Shown: in pieces, positions 34,565-43,159 of the stretch
Layout: the number at the start of each line of letters is the position of its first letter
How positions within the stretch are numbered: the stretch's first letter is position 1
Source of the DNA: CAZIAK01 sp964537035
Lineage (GTDB): Bacteria; Planctomycetota; B15-G4
DNA: 64,000 nucleotides
Direction of reading: 5' to 3'
Assembly (NCBI GenBank): GCA_964537035.1
Contig: CAZIAK010000004.1
Location: 62,001 to 126,000 of the forward strand
Notes under the pieces: model-generated
Database searches by the model: none
The model's input: the letters and a program-made list of their open reading frames with translations, nothing else
Told to the model about the DNA's origin: nothing
Translations under genes and position numbers: made by a program

Positions 34565-36577
34565 TCAAGGCCGACCGGCGACGTCACGCGATGACCGCCC
34601 CGGAAGAGCGAGGAACAGGGCCAGGCCACTGCCCCCCAGGGCGACCCAGGCGGCCGCCGGCGCAGCCCCCTCAAAGATCAGTTCACCGGGCAGAAGCACG
34701 CATCCCAGGACGAAAACGGTGGCTGCGAGCCAGGCGATCACCAGCCGGGGCACGGCCCATGGCGAGGGGCGATCGGCTCCCCGAAGAGGGCCCCAGAAAC
34801 CCACAGGCTGCACCAGATCGTAGAAGCGGCGCAGCTGGCCAGGGTCCACCGGGGGCGTCGCCAGGGTCACCGGCACGACCACCAGGGTCGAGAAGACGAC
34901 CACAACCAGCAGGGTCCCGGCAAAGACAGGCTGCCCTCCTGCGACCAGCTGATCCGGGAGCAGACCCGCTCCCCACTCGGGCCAGCGCTGCAGGGCCCAG
35001 GTGACCGCGCCCGAGGTGATCAGGGCCGCGATCTCGGACCAGGCGTTGATCCGCCACCAGAGCCAGCGGGCCAGATAGACCACGCCCACCCCTGAGAAGA
35101 GGGCGGTGAAGACGTCGAACATGCCCCTCACGCTGTCCGAGGCGGCGGCAAAGAAGACGGCCAGCGCCAGCACCAGGGGACCGGTCACCCGGCCAGCCCG
35201 CACGTAGTGCTTTTCGGGCTCGTTGGGGCGTAGAAAGCGCCTGTAGAGGTCGTTCACCAGGTAGGAGGAGGCCAGGTTCACGTGGGTGTCGATGGTCGAC
35301 ATGAAGGCGGCCAGGAACGACGCGGCGAGCAGCCCTAGCAGGCCGGAGGGCAGAAAGCGGAGCATCATCTCGGGGTAGGCCGCCTCGTCGTCCGTGCTGG
35401 CCAGGACCTGGCCGGCGCGGACCTCATCGCCCGTGGAGACCAGGGGCACGGCGTCCCAACCTTCGACGGCGGTGGCTGGCAGGGCCACCTCGTGGACCGC
35501 TCCCAAGCCGTCGGTGAGCACCATGGTCACCTCGTTGACCGAGGTCACCAGGCCGTCCACCGGGCTGGCCACCTGGGCCGGAGGCAGCACCAGCAGGGAC
35601 GCCAGGGCCACGAGAATCCAGGGCCAGGGGCGCACGGCGTTGTGAGCCACTGCGTACCAGAGCGTGGCCAGCCAGGCGTGGCGCTCGTTCTTGCTGGCCA
35701 GGATGCGCTGGACCATGACGCCGCTGCCGTCCGCGTTCTTGTTGGCGAACCAGATCACCCCCACGAACACGGCGAACTGCCAGAAGCTGGCTGTCCAGGT
35801 CACCGGGTCGAACAGCTCCACGCCCTCGGTGTTGGGCGCCATGGACAGCTTGTCCGCCGAGAGGGGGTTCGCTCGCAAGGCCTCGACAAGGCCGGCGGTA
35901 CCGCCGAAGGCGTTGACCACCATGACCATGAGTGTGATCGAACCCGCCAGGGCCACTCCGAACTGGACGAAGTCGGTGAGCACCACACCCCAGAGGCCGG
36001 CGACCTCGGAGTAGATCAGGGCCAGCAAGGCGCAGCCCAGCATGACCGCCCAGACCGGCGTGATGGCCACGGGCCCCAGGCTGAAGAGAGGCTCGCTGCT
36101 CAGATCGAAGAGCACGGTGAGCACCTTGGTCATGCCCAGGATCACCCAGCCCATGACGAAGCAGTGCATGAACACCACCTGGTAGATGCTCTTGAAGCCG
36201 CGCAAGAACCGAGCGGGACGGCCGGAGTAACGCAGCTCCATGAACTCGATGTCGGTGAGCACGGCCGAGCGGCGCCAGAGGCGGGCGAAGAGCACCACCA
36301 CCAGCAGGGTGCTCATGATGTAGGCCCACCAGCGCCAGTTGCCCGCCACGCCGCCGGTGCGGGTCCAGCTGGAGATGACCAGGGGCGTATCCGAGGCGAA
36401 AGACGTGGCCACCATGGAGGTGCCCGCCAGCCACCAGGGCAGCTGCCGCCCGGAGAGAAAGAAGTTCTCCACGGTGCCACGGCTCTTGCGGCCGACCCAC
36501 ACACCGATGCCCAGGGCGAACAACAGGTAGGCGCCGATGACGGCCCAGTCGAGGCCGGTGAACCCTGCGCGACTCAC
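34565..36577 (-). CDS. Sodium:solute symporter (SSS family) with inserted lipoyl-like segment
   Basis: The 670-residue protein starts at a GTG that overlaps the secretin stop by 4 bp (GTGA). About 13-14 transmembrane helices are visible. Family features include the N-terminal FFLSGRQLPWWLAGTSMVATSFASDTPL stretch and FMSTIDTHVNLASSYLVNDLYRRF, which hold sodium-site residues of this group. Between residues about 337 and 397 there is an insertion with ASPVDGLVTSVNEV and VPLVSTGDEVRAGQVLAS, the two half-motifs of a biotinyl/lipoyl-like barrel-sandwich domain, without a modifiable lysine. Substrate unknown. Confidence 0.85.
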   Translation of the reverse strand: MSRAGFTGLDWAVIGAYLLFALGIGVWVGRKSRGTVENFFLSGRQLPWWLAGTSMVATSFASDTPLVISSWTRTGGVAGNWRWWAYIMSTLLVVVLFARLWRRSAVLTDIEFMELRYSGRPARFLRGFKSIYQVVFMHCFVMGWVILGMTKVLTVLFDLSSEPLFSLGPVAITPVWAVMLGCALLALIYSEVAGLWGVVLTDFVQFGVALAGSITLMVMVVNAFGGTAGLVEALRANPLSADKLSMAPNTEGVELFDPVTWTASFWQFAVFVGVIWFANKNADGSGVMVQRILASKNERHAWLATLWYAVAHNAVRPWPWILVALASLLVLPPAQVASPVDGLVTSVNEVTMVLTDGLGAVHEVALPATAVEGWDAVPLVSTGDEVRAGQVLASTDDEAAYPEMMLRFLPSGLLGLLAASFLAAFMSTIDTHVNLASSYLVNDLYRRFLRPNEPEKHYVRAGRVTGPLVLALAVFFAAASDSVRGMFDVFTALFSGVGVVYLARWLWWRINAWSEIAALITSGAVTWALQRWPEWGAGLLPDQLVAGGQPVFAGTLLVVVVFSTLVVVPVTLATPPVDPGQLRRFYDLVQPVGFWGPLRGADRPSPWAVPRLVIAWLAATVFVLGCVLLPGELIFEGAAPAAAWVALGGSGLALFLALPGRSSRDVAGRP

Positions 36578-38025
36578 CGACGCAGCGGGTCGATCAGTGC
36601 CCGGCTGGGCACCTTGATGGTCGGCTCGACAAGGAACAGGATCTCGGTGGTCTGCTCGTCACTCAGCCGGCTCTTGAAGAACCAGCCCAGCAGGGGGATG
36701 TCGCCGAGAAAGGGCACCTTGGTCAGGGTCTCGATGTGCTGCTTCTGGCGCAGACCACCGATGGTGAAGCTCTGCCCGCTGTACACGTGCAGGGTCGTGT
36801 CGGTGGTGCGCTGACTGATGATCGGCGAGGACACGTCCACGCCGTTGATCACGAAGGGTGTTGCACCGGTCTGGGACGAGACATCGATGGAGAGATCGAC
36901 CCGGATCAGGTCATCGGCCACGATGAAGGGGATCAGCTCGACGGTCACGCCGGTCTGTTCGAACTCGGTGGTCACGGTGGGGTTCGTCACCGAGCCCTTG
37001 GCCGTGAACACGGGCAGCTTGTCGCCGGTGGTCAGCCTGGCGTGATGGCCGTTGAGCACGGTCACCTTCGGCGTGCTGAGCAGCTCGGCGGCGCCGATGG
37101 TCTGCAGCACGCTGATGATGCCCTTGACCGAGAAGCTGTCGTGCACGCCCTGCAGGCTCAGCAAGAAGCCGGGCAGGCTGATCGGGCCGTCAGGGAAGCT
37201 CGAGAACCCAGCTCCCGAACCGTCCGAAGCTCCATCATCCAAGAAGGGGATGCCCGAGCCGAAACCTCCAGCGGGTGGGTTCGTGTTCGGGTCATAGGGC
37301 AGGTTGCGGTTCTCGAGCTCGGCCACCTTGAGCTTGGCGTCCCAATCGATCTTGTCGCTCAGGTTCACCTCGACGATGGTGATCTCGATCTCGATCTGGG
37401 GCTGATCGCCGAGCACCTTCTGCAACAGCTCGTCGATGAACAGCAAGGTGGGCGGCGGCGCGGTGACGTGGATCACGTCGGCGATGTCCGGCTTCATCAA
37501 TCCGTTGCGTGAGCCGAACTTGTCCGAGACCTCATCCTTGTAGAAGTTCGGCTGCAGCGACCAGCGGATGATCTCGGTGGCCGGGCGCTCCGGAAAGTTC
37601 GGTGTGTTCTGCTCTGCGGGGAAGTCGGCCACGTAGGCCCGCATCAGCGAGACGATGTCGTTGCCCCGGCCGGCGCGCACCGAGTACATCTTGGTCCACG
37701 AGCCATCGAGACCATGAATGACCTGACGGCCCAGGCGGTGGAAGTCCGTGGGCGCCTGGTCGGCCAGGAAGTCGGGCTCGAGATCGTCGGGCGTGGCCGC
37801 GTCGAAGAACGAGAGCTGGTCGCCGCCTTCGTCGTCAGCCTGGGTCTCGGCCACCAGATCGAGGGGGTCGATCGTGGGCCGGTCTTGAGACGTGGGGCTC
37901 ACCGCGATCACGGGCGAATCAGAGGACAGGCTCCAGGACGCGTTGGGGGCCTTGACCTCCTCGGTCACGCAGCCCGCAGCGGACAGACAGAACGCGGCGG
38001 CGAGAAGGCGTCTCATCGTAGTCAT
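36574..38025 (-). CDS. Secretin-domain lipoprotein (type II/III secretion family)
   Basis: The 483-residue protein has a lipoprotein signal (lipobox SAAGC, C19). Residues about 100-215 hold a small N-type domain (PPPTLLFIDELLQKVLGDQPQIEIEITIVEV). Residues about 290-475 contain the secretin core: LSTPKVTVLNGHHARLTTGDKLP, VTVELIPFI, TLHVYSGQSFTIGGLRQ, KVPFLGDIPLLGWFFKS and EILFLVEPTI. Secretins form outer-membrane pores, but no other secretion-system gene is adjacent. It overlaps the symporter gene by 4 bp. The start may be the ATG at 38025 or three codons later. Confidence 0.88.
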   Translation of the reverse strand: MTTMRRLLAAAFCLSAAGCVTEEVKAPNASWSLSSDSPVIAVSPTSQDRPTIDPLDLVAETQADDEGGDQLSFFDAATPDDLEPDFLADQAPTDFHRLGRQVIHGLDGSWTKMYSVRAGRGNDIVSLMRAYVADFPAEQNTPNFPERPATEIIRWSLQPNFYKDEVSDKFGSRNGLMKPDIADVIHVTAPPPTLLFIDELLQKVLGDQPQIEIEITIVEVNLSDKIDWDAKLKVAELENRNLPYDPNTNPPAGGFGSGIPFLDDGASDGSGAGFSSFPDGPISLPGFLLSLQGVHDSFSVKGIISVLQTIGAAELLSTPKVTVLNGHHARLTTGDKLPVFTAKGSVTNPTVTTEFEQTGVTVELIPFIVADDLIRVDLSIDVSSQTGATPFVINGVDVSSPIISQRTTDTTLHVYSGQSFTIGGLRQKQHIETLTKVPFLGDIPLLGWFFKSRLSDEQTTEILFLVEPTIKVPSRALIDPLRR

Positions 38026-38091
38026 GACTCGGTCGGCGCCCTGCCCAGAGAAAGAAATGCCCCAGGAAAGCCCCGGGGACTCGTCAGCCCA

Positions 38092-38802
38092 TCAGGAGGG
38101 AAGAGCCGCAATGACCCTATCGGTGACATCGGGGGCCGGCTCCAGGCGAGAAGTCACCCCACCGGTCTGGACCACGGCCTGCAAGGCTTCATCGCGCACC
38201 ACGGCCTTCAGGGCATGCTGATAGACCTTCTCCCACTCTGCTTTCAGAAAGTGGTACTGGGTGTCGTCGGGATCGAGATTGAGCCAGTCGCGATAGGCCG
38301 GAATGGCCTGCAGGACGGCTTCTTTATCCATCTCGGCGACGCCATCACGGGCCTTGGCCTTGCCCGCCCAGAGCGAGCCGTCGATGTGATAGACGGGCAG
38401 CAACTCGATCACCGCCCAGGTCTGATCTTCGATGGCGATCTCACCACCGGAGACTCCGCCCAGGTGGGTGATGACGTGGAGGTCTTCGCTGTCGGCCACA
38501 GCAGCCAGGGCGCTCTTGACGCCCTTCTTGGCCTGGGAGAACAGCTGCTTGCCCCGACCTTCCGCACGGTCGAGACCCAGCTCTTGCATGCGCATGAAAG
38601 CCGGGTGGTTGCCGTAGACCTCGTTGATGTCGACCTCGGCGCCCCGGGTGGGATTGCTCAAGGGGCCGAACACCACCGTGGTCTTGTCGATGGTCAGCTC
38701 GCTCTGGCTGACTTCAGTGGCCAGGACAGGGAGCGCCAGAATCACCATCAATGAGAGCGTTGTTGCCCCGGCCCGCAGGGTTCGACTTGTGGTGATTCGC
38801 AT
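38092..38802 (-). CDS. Secreted protein of unknown function
   Basis: From ATG 38802 the protein has 236 residues with a signal peptide (about 1-29, SLMVILALPVLA). The mature part starts with strands (SELTIDKTTVVFGPLSN), then a helical stretch (NHPAFMRMQELGLDRAEGRGKQLFSQAKKGVKSALAAVADSEDLHVI) recalling small OmpH-like periplasmic proteins, followed by an alpha/beta tail. I do not recognise the family. GAGGGAG just upstream of the ATG supports the start. It is the first gene of a likely run with the secretin and symporter genes. Confidence 0.6.
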   Translation of the reverse strand: MRITTSRTLRAGATTLSLMVILALPVLATEVSQSELTIDKTTVVFGPLSNPTRGAEVDINEVYGNHPAFMRMQELGLDRAEGRGKQLFSQAKKGVKSALAAVADSEDLHVITHLGGVSGGEIAIEDQTWAVIELLPVYHIDGSLWAGKAKARDGVAEMDKEAVLQAIPAYRDWLNLDPDDTQYHFLKAEWEKVYQHALKAVVRDEALQAVVQTGGVTSRLEPAPDVTDRVIAALPS

Positions 38803-39028
38803 GGTGCACTCCCTCGTTCTCGAGACGCCCAGATCGAGAACCTGTCTATTAGCGCTGAGTATATGCCTTGGCACGACCTTCGTGCCGTTTCTGATCCGAG
38901 CCGAATCGGTCAGAGGGGGATCTCTCCTCCAAGCGCAGGCAGAAACCAGGGGGCCAGCTCTAGGGTCGACCCTCTGCCTCTGTTCACTTGAGCAGAAGCA
39001 GAGGCGGGGCAGAAGAGCTCGGCGGCCA

Positions 39029-39063
39029 GCCACCCTGTAGCGCGTGCAGCGACACAGGGTGGC
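39029..39063 (-). terminator. Hairpin downstream of pnp, possible terminator
   Basis: A 10-bp perfect stem (GCCACCCTGT with ACAGGGTGGC) encloses a 15-nt loop that can form an inner 3-bp stem. It lies about 20 nt after the pnp stop, but no U-run follows on the minus strand. A 12-bp palindrome (38962-38973) and a 7-bp stem (38976-39005) follow. Confidence 0.45.
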
Positions 39064-39083
39064 CAGCAGCCACAGCGGTCAGG

Positions 39084-41561
39084 TCAGGAAGAGCTCTCGC
39101 CCTCAGACCCGGCGCCGCTACCCACGGCCTCCGCACCCTCTTCGACAGCCTTCATCGACAGGCGAATGCGCTTGTTCTCGTCGATATCGAGAACGGTCAC
39201 CTTGACCACGTCGCCCATGGAGTACGCGGTCTCCGGCTCACGGATGTTCTCGGGCAACATCTCCGAGACGTGGCAGAGACCATCGGTGCCTCGGGAGACC
39301 TCGACGAAGATGCCGTAGGACTTCAGCCCGGTGATCTTGCCCTCGTAGACCTCACCCTTCTTGGGCATGACCTTGGGCTCGGACGAGCGGCTGTCGCGCC
39401 CACCGCCACCGCGGCTCTCACGACGACCACCTCCGCCGCCACCAGAACCGCCGCCGGTCTCGACCTCGGCATCAGAGTCTTCGCCCGCCAGCCGCACCCG
39501 ACCGAAGTCGTCGATGCTGATGACCTTGACGTTGAGCTCCTGGCCCACTTCGAGCACGTCGTGGACGTCCTTGACGTGCTCCTTCGAGATGGCGCTGATA
39601 TGCAGCAGGCCTTCCTTGCCCGGGAAGATCTCGACAAATGCGCCGAACTCCCGCAGCGAGACGACCTTGCCCTTGTACATGGCACCCAGCTCGGCATCGC
39701 CAGTGATGGCTTCGACCGCGGCAGTCGCCGAGTCGATGTCACCCTCGGGACCGGAGGCGATGTTGACCACGCCTTCGTCGCTGACCTCGATGCGCACCTT
39801 GAAGTCAGCCTGCAGCTGACGGATGACCTTGCCACCAGGGCCGATGAGAGCACCGATCTTCTCGACCGGAATGGTGCGAGTCACGATCTGCGGTGCCCAC
39901 TTGCTCACGCTGTCGCGAGCCGAGGAGATGGCCTCGTTCATCTTGCCGAGGATGTGCAGCCGCCCCGCCTTGGCCTGGGCCAGGGCTCGACGCAGCAGGT
40001 CAGCAGACAGACCCTTGATCTTGATGTCCATCTGCAACGCGTTCACGCCTTCGGCCGTACCGGTGACCTTGAAGTCCATGTCGCCGTGGTGATCTTCGCT
40101 GCCGAGGATGTCACTCAGGATGTAGTGGTCGTCGCCATCTTCGATCAGTCCCATGGCGATGCCCGCAACCGGCGAGCGGATCGGGCAACCGGCGTCGAGC
40201 AGGGCCAGCGAGCCGCCGCAGACCGAGGCCATGGAGGAGCTACCGTTGCTCTCCAGGATCTCACTCACCACGCGCACGCTGTATGGGAACGTCTCGGGGT
40301 CGGGCATGACCATGTTGACCGAGCGTTCGGCCAGGTTGCCGTGCCCCACTTCGCGACGGGACGTGCCCGTCATGCGGCGCACTTCGCCGACGCAGAAGGG
40401 CGGGAAGTTGTAGTGCAGCATGAAGCGCTTGCTGTACTCGTCCATCAGACCGTCGACGATCTGCTCGTCGCGACCGGTGCCCAGGGTCACGCTGACCAGG
40501 GCCTGGGTCTCACCGCGGGTGAACAGCGTCGAACCGTGGGTCCTGGGCAGGACACCCATCTCGATCTCGATCTGGCGAATCTCATCGAGAGCGCGACCGT
40601 CTGAGCGACGGCCCTTCTTGATGATCGAGCCACGGGTCAGCTCGGCCTCGAGGTCGTGGAAGGCGTTGCCCACGTGCTTCTTGGCAGCGGCGAACTCATC
40701 GCCTTCGAGACCGTCGAGCAGCTTCTCGCGAGCCTCGTTGGAGACCGCCTTCATGGCCGCCTTCTTCTCGAACTTGCCGTCGACCGCCATGGCGGCCTCG
40801 AACGCATCGTGATAGGCGTTGACCTGATCGGTGAACGGGTTGGCGACCTCTTCCTTCACCTCTTGCTTGGGCTTGCCGACCTTGTCGACCAGCTCCTGGA
40901 TCATGTCGCAGAGCTGCTGGATGTAGCCGTGGCCAAACATGATCGCGTCGGCCATGACCTCTTCGGGCAGCTCAAGGGCGCCCGCTTCGACCATGGTCAC
41001 GGCGGTCTTGGTGCCGCTGACCATGAGGTCGAGGGTGCTCGCGGCCAGCTGCTCAACCGTGGGGTTGATCACGAACTCGCCGTCGATGTAGGCCACCCGC
41101 ACCGTGGCGCCAGGGCCCTGGTAGGGGATGGTCGAGATGCTCAGGGCGGCCATGGAGGCCACACCGGCGAGCACACCGGGCTCACTCTCGCGGTCGTAGC
41201 TCACGACCTGGTTGATGATCTGCACCTCGTTGCGATACGTGGGCGAGAACATGGGGCGCACGGGGCGGTCGATCGAGCGGGCAATCAAGATTTCAGGATC
41301 GCGGGGCCGCATCTCACGCTTGAAGAAACCGCCCGGCACCTTGCCGGCTGCGTAGGTCTTCTCGCGGTATTCGATCGTCAGGGGGAAGAAGTCGAGGTCA
41401 GGGCGACCCTTCGAACTCTGCACGGTGGACAGCACTGCGGTCTCGCCATAGGTGGCGAAGATGGCGCCGTCTGCTTGCTTGGCCATGCGGCCGGTTTCGA
41501 GGGTCAGGGTGCGGCCGCCGATTTCGCAGCTCACACTGGTGGGGTTGTTCAGTTTCGTCAT
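39084..41561 (-). CDS. pnp: Polynucleotide phosphorylase with two S1 domains
   Basis: From ATG 41561 the protein has 825 residues, longer than the usual about 700. Order: RNase PH-like core 1 (about 1-215), helical domain, RNase PH-like core 2 (about 310-550, with RREVGHGNLAE, ILGSEDHHGDMDFKVTGT and ALQMDIKI holding phosphate and metal residues), KH domain (about 555-620, IGPGGK), first S1 domain (about 627-693), a Gly/Arg/Ser-rich linker (about 694-735), a second S1 domain (about 736-805) and a short acidic tail. It degrades RNA 3' to 5' with phosphate. The frame beyond 41561 lacks family similarity. It follows rpsO, as in many bacteria. Confidence 0.95.
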   Translation of the reverse strand: MTKLNNPTSVSCEIGGRTLTLETGRMAKQADGAIFATYGETAVLSTVQSSKGRPDLDFFPLTIEYREKTYAAGKVPGGFFKREMRPRDPEILIARSIDRPVRPMFSPTYRNEVQIINQVVSYDRESEPGVLAGVASMAALSISTIPYQGPGATVRVAYIDGEFVINPTVEQLAASTLDLMVSGTKTAVTMVEAGALELPEEVMADAIMFGHGYIQQLCDMIQELVDKVGKPKQEVKEEVANPFTDQVNAYHDAFEAAMAVDGKFEKKAAMKAVSNEAREKLLDGLEGDEFAAAKKHVGNAFHDLEAELTRGSIIKKGRRSDGRALDEIRQIEIEMGVLPRTHGSTLFTRGETQALVSVTLGTGRDEQIVDGLMDEYSKRFMLHYNFPPFCVGEVRRMTGTSRREVGHGNLAERSVNMVMPDPETFPYSVRVVSEILESNGSSSMASVCGGSLALLDAGCPIRSPVAGIAMGLIEDGDDHYILSDILGSEDHHGDMDFKVTGTAEGVNALQMDIKIKGLSADLLRRALAQAKAGRLHILGKMNEAISSARDSVSKWAPQIVTRTIPVEKIGALIGPGGKVIRQLQADFKVRIEVSDEGVVNIASGPEGDIDSATAAVEAITGDAELGAMYKGKVVSLREFGAFVEIFPGKEGLLHISAISKEHVKDVHDVLEVGQELNVKVISIDDFGRVRLAGEDSDAEVETGGGSGGGGGGRRESRGGGGRDSRSSEPKVMPKKGEVYEGKITGLKSYGIFVEVSRGTDGLCHVSEMLPENIREPETAYSMGDVVKVTVLDIDENKRIRLSMKAVEEGAEAVGSGAGSEGESSS

Positions 41562-41694
41562 TGTCTTTGTCTTTGTTTCCGGATCGACGCAGAGATGGAG
41601 TCCCGATTGGACCCCGAGCGCCGATTGCTTGAACTGGGTGCGCAAATTGCGCACGGACCCCAAGCCTGTGCTTGAAGCCCGTTGGTGCTCAGCG

Positions 41695-41711
41695 GGGGGC
41701 GAGACGCCCCC
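41695..41711 (-). promoter_or_regulatory. Hairpin in the rpsO-pnp spacer
   Basis: GGGGGCG and CGCCCCC pair around a 3-nt loop, ten bases downstream of the rpsO stop. No U-run follows. In enteric bacteria this spacer holds a processing site controlling pnp; a similar role is possible. Confidence 0.4.
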
Positions 41712-41720
41712 GTGCAGGGG

Positions 41721-42005
41721 TCAGACGTTTGTCCGGATCCCGCGGATGCCGAGCTTCTCGATCAGCTGCTTGTAGCCTGCGTCATCGTTCTTGCGCAGGT
41801 AGGTGAGCAGCCGGTTGCGCCGGCCAACGAGCGTGACGAGCCCGCGCTGGGTGTGCTTGTCCTTCTTGTGCTGCTTGAGGTGCTCGGTCAGACCGCGAAT
41901 ACGCTTGGTCAACACCGCGACTTGAACCTCGGTGGAGCCACAGTCCCGCTCGTGGACCTGGAACTCCTGAATGATTGCGGCCTTATCGGCCATCTTGATG
42001 CTCAT
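41721..42005 (-). CDS. rpsO: 30S ribosomal protein S15
   Basis: The 94-residue protein has the S15 features: the EFQVHERDCGSTEVQVA segment, LTEHLKQHKKDKHTQRGL, GRRNRLLTYLRK and a C-terminal LGIRGI. A second ATG four codons in (MADKAAI) would give a 90-residue product nearer the usual length. It lies 159 bp before pnp in the conserved rpsO-pnp order. Confidence 0.97.
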   Translation of the reverse strand: MSIKMADKAAIIQEFQVHERDCGSTEVQVAVLTKRIRGLTEHLKQHKKDKHTQRGLVTLVGRRNRLLTYLRKNDDAGYKQLIEKLGIRGIRTNV

Positions 42006-42190
42006 GTATCAACTCTTGTCTTGATCGGGTGGCGGGTTCTCATGCTCGCCAGCGAAGGCCGGCTGCCGCCACGGATGTCTTCTTCGGATCACACAGATAA
42101 TTTGGGTGAGATCCTAGCAGACCCCTGAGAGGCCCCGCAAGGCGGCTGAACCCCGAACGACGGGGCCCGGCGCTGATCGCCCTGGCCCGC

Positions 42191-42850
42191 TCAGCCGTCC
42201 GCTGAAGCCGCGAAGGCCTCTTCGGCACGAGCCCGCCTGCGACACGACTCGCATTGCTCACAGGGCCGCTCACCACCGTCGTAGCATGACCAGGTCACGT
42301 CCAGAGGGGCGCCTACGGCCATTCCAGCCGCATAGAGTTCGACCTTGGACATCTCCAGGGTTGGCGACTCCACCCGCACCGAGCCCCGTGTCGAATAGGC
42401 GAGGGAATCATTCAAAGCGCTCAGATAGTCACTACTATTATCCGGGAAAGTCTCTGCTTCTTCCTTGTTGAAGCCCACCACCACGACATCCAGGGAGCGA
42501 GCCTCGGCCACGGCTGCGGCCAGGTTCAGCAAGACGCCGTTGCGATTGGGGATCCACACCGCATCGGCGGTGGCCATGGCCTTCGGGCCATCGAGGTCGC
42601 CCAGGTCTGGATGGGGAAGGTCCTGCTTCCCGTCCACGAGCGCATTGCCTGCCAGGGCTCCCAGAAGCGGCACGGCGGTACAGAGCACCTCCACCCCAAG
42701 GGCCTTGCCCACGGCCAGGGCAGCCCGCTCCTCTTGCTGGACCGCTCGTTGCCCGTAATCAATGAACAGGCCCCAGCTGAGCTGGCCACCAGCGGCCTGG
42801 TAGAGGCTGGCGGCGACCGTGGAGTCCAGGCCGCCAGAGATCAGAATCAA
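42191..42850 (-). CDS. queC: 7-cyano-7-deazaguanine synthase
   Basis: The 219-residue enzyme makes preQ0 from 7-carboxy-7-deazaguanine with ammonia and ATP in queuosine synthesis. It begins with the PP-loop SGGLDST (residues 5-11) and ends with the zinc site C189, C197, C200, C203 (CYDGGERPCEQCESC). The only sensible start is TTG 42850, with an AAGGAGGAGAG stretch about 16 nt upstream, farther than usual. Other queuosine genes are not in the window. It is divergent from the TPR gene at 43160. Confidence 0.92.
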   Translation of the reverse strand: MILISGGLDSTVAASLYQAAGGQLSWGLFIDYGQRAVQQEERAALAVGKALGVEVLCTAVPLLGALAGNALVDGKQDLPHPDLGDLDGPKAMATADAVWIPNRNGVLLNLAAAVAEARSLDVVVVGFNKEEAETFPDNSSDYLSALNDSLAYSTRGSVRVESPTLEMSKVELYAAGMAVGAPLDVTWSCYDGGERPCEQCESCRRRARAEEAFAASADG

Positions 42851-43159
42851 CGCTGAGATGGACTCTCCTCCTTGGCATGTTCAAGGGCACAGCCTGGCGG
42901 GTGCGAAGCCAGGCGCCTGTGGTGGCAGGCGCCACAGGGCGGGTCGGGGCCCCCTGGCGAAGCTCGTTTGAAATCGCAAAAGACCCAGGTTAGCCGTCCG
43001 GCTGGGGTCAGCTCAACGTTGTGGCAATGCCCCCGAGCGACCTGGCAATTGAGTACCCCGTTGTTGCTCAAATCGCGGGCCGCCGCTAAAACGGGCGCCC
43101 GCTCCCGGTCCGATCAGCACCGCTGTTGCAGCGTCCCGCCCCACCCCTGGAGGCCCGCC
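42851..43159. other. Divergent 309-bp region with overlapping hairpins (queC leader)
   Basis: No gene is seen. Just upstream of queC two hairpins can form: CCTGGC/GCCAGG (42893-42913, loop 9) and GGCGCCTG/CAGGCGCC (42912-42933, loop 6). They share bases 42912-42913, so they may be alternatives. No known preQ1 riboswitch consensus could be matched by eye. At 43048-43073 lies an imperfect copy (ATTGAG...TTGCTCAA) of the palindrome found at 17497-17522. GGAGG at 43149-43153 is the ribosome site of the next gene. Confidence 0.4.

Noticed and set aside
42851..43000. preQ1 riboswitch before queC
   Set aside because: No match to the class I consensus could be seen by eye; only generic hairpins are present.
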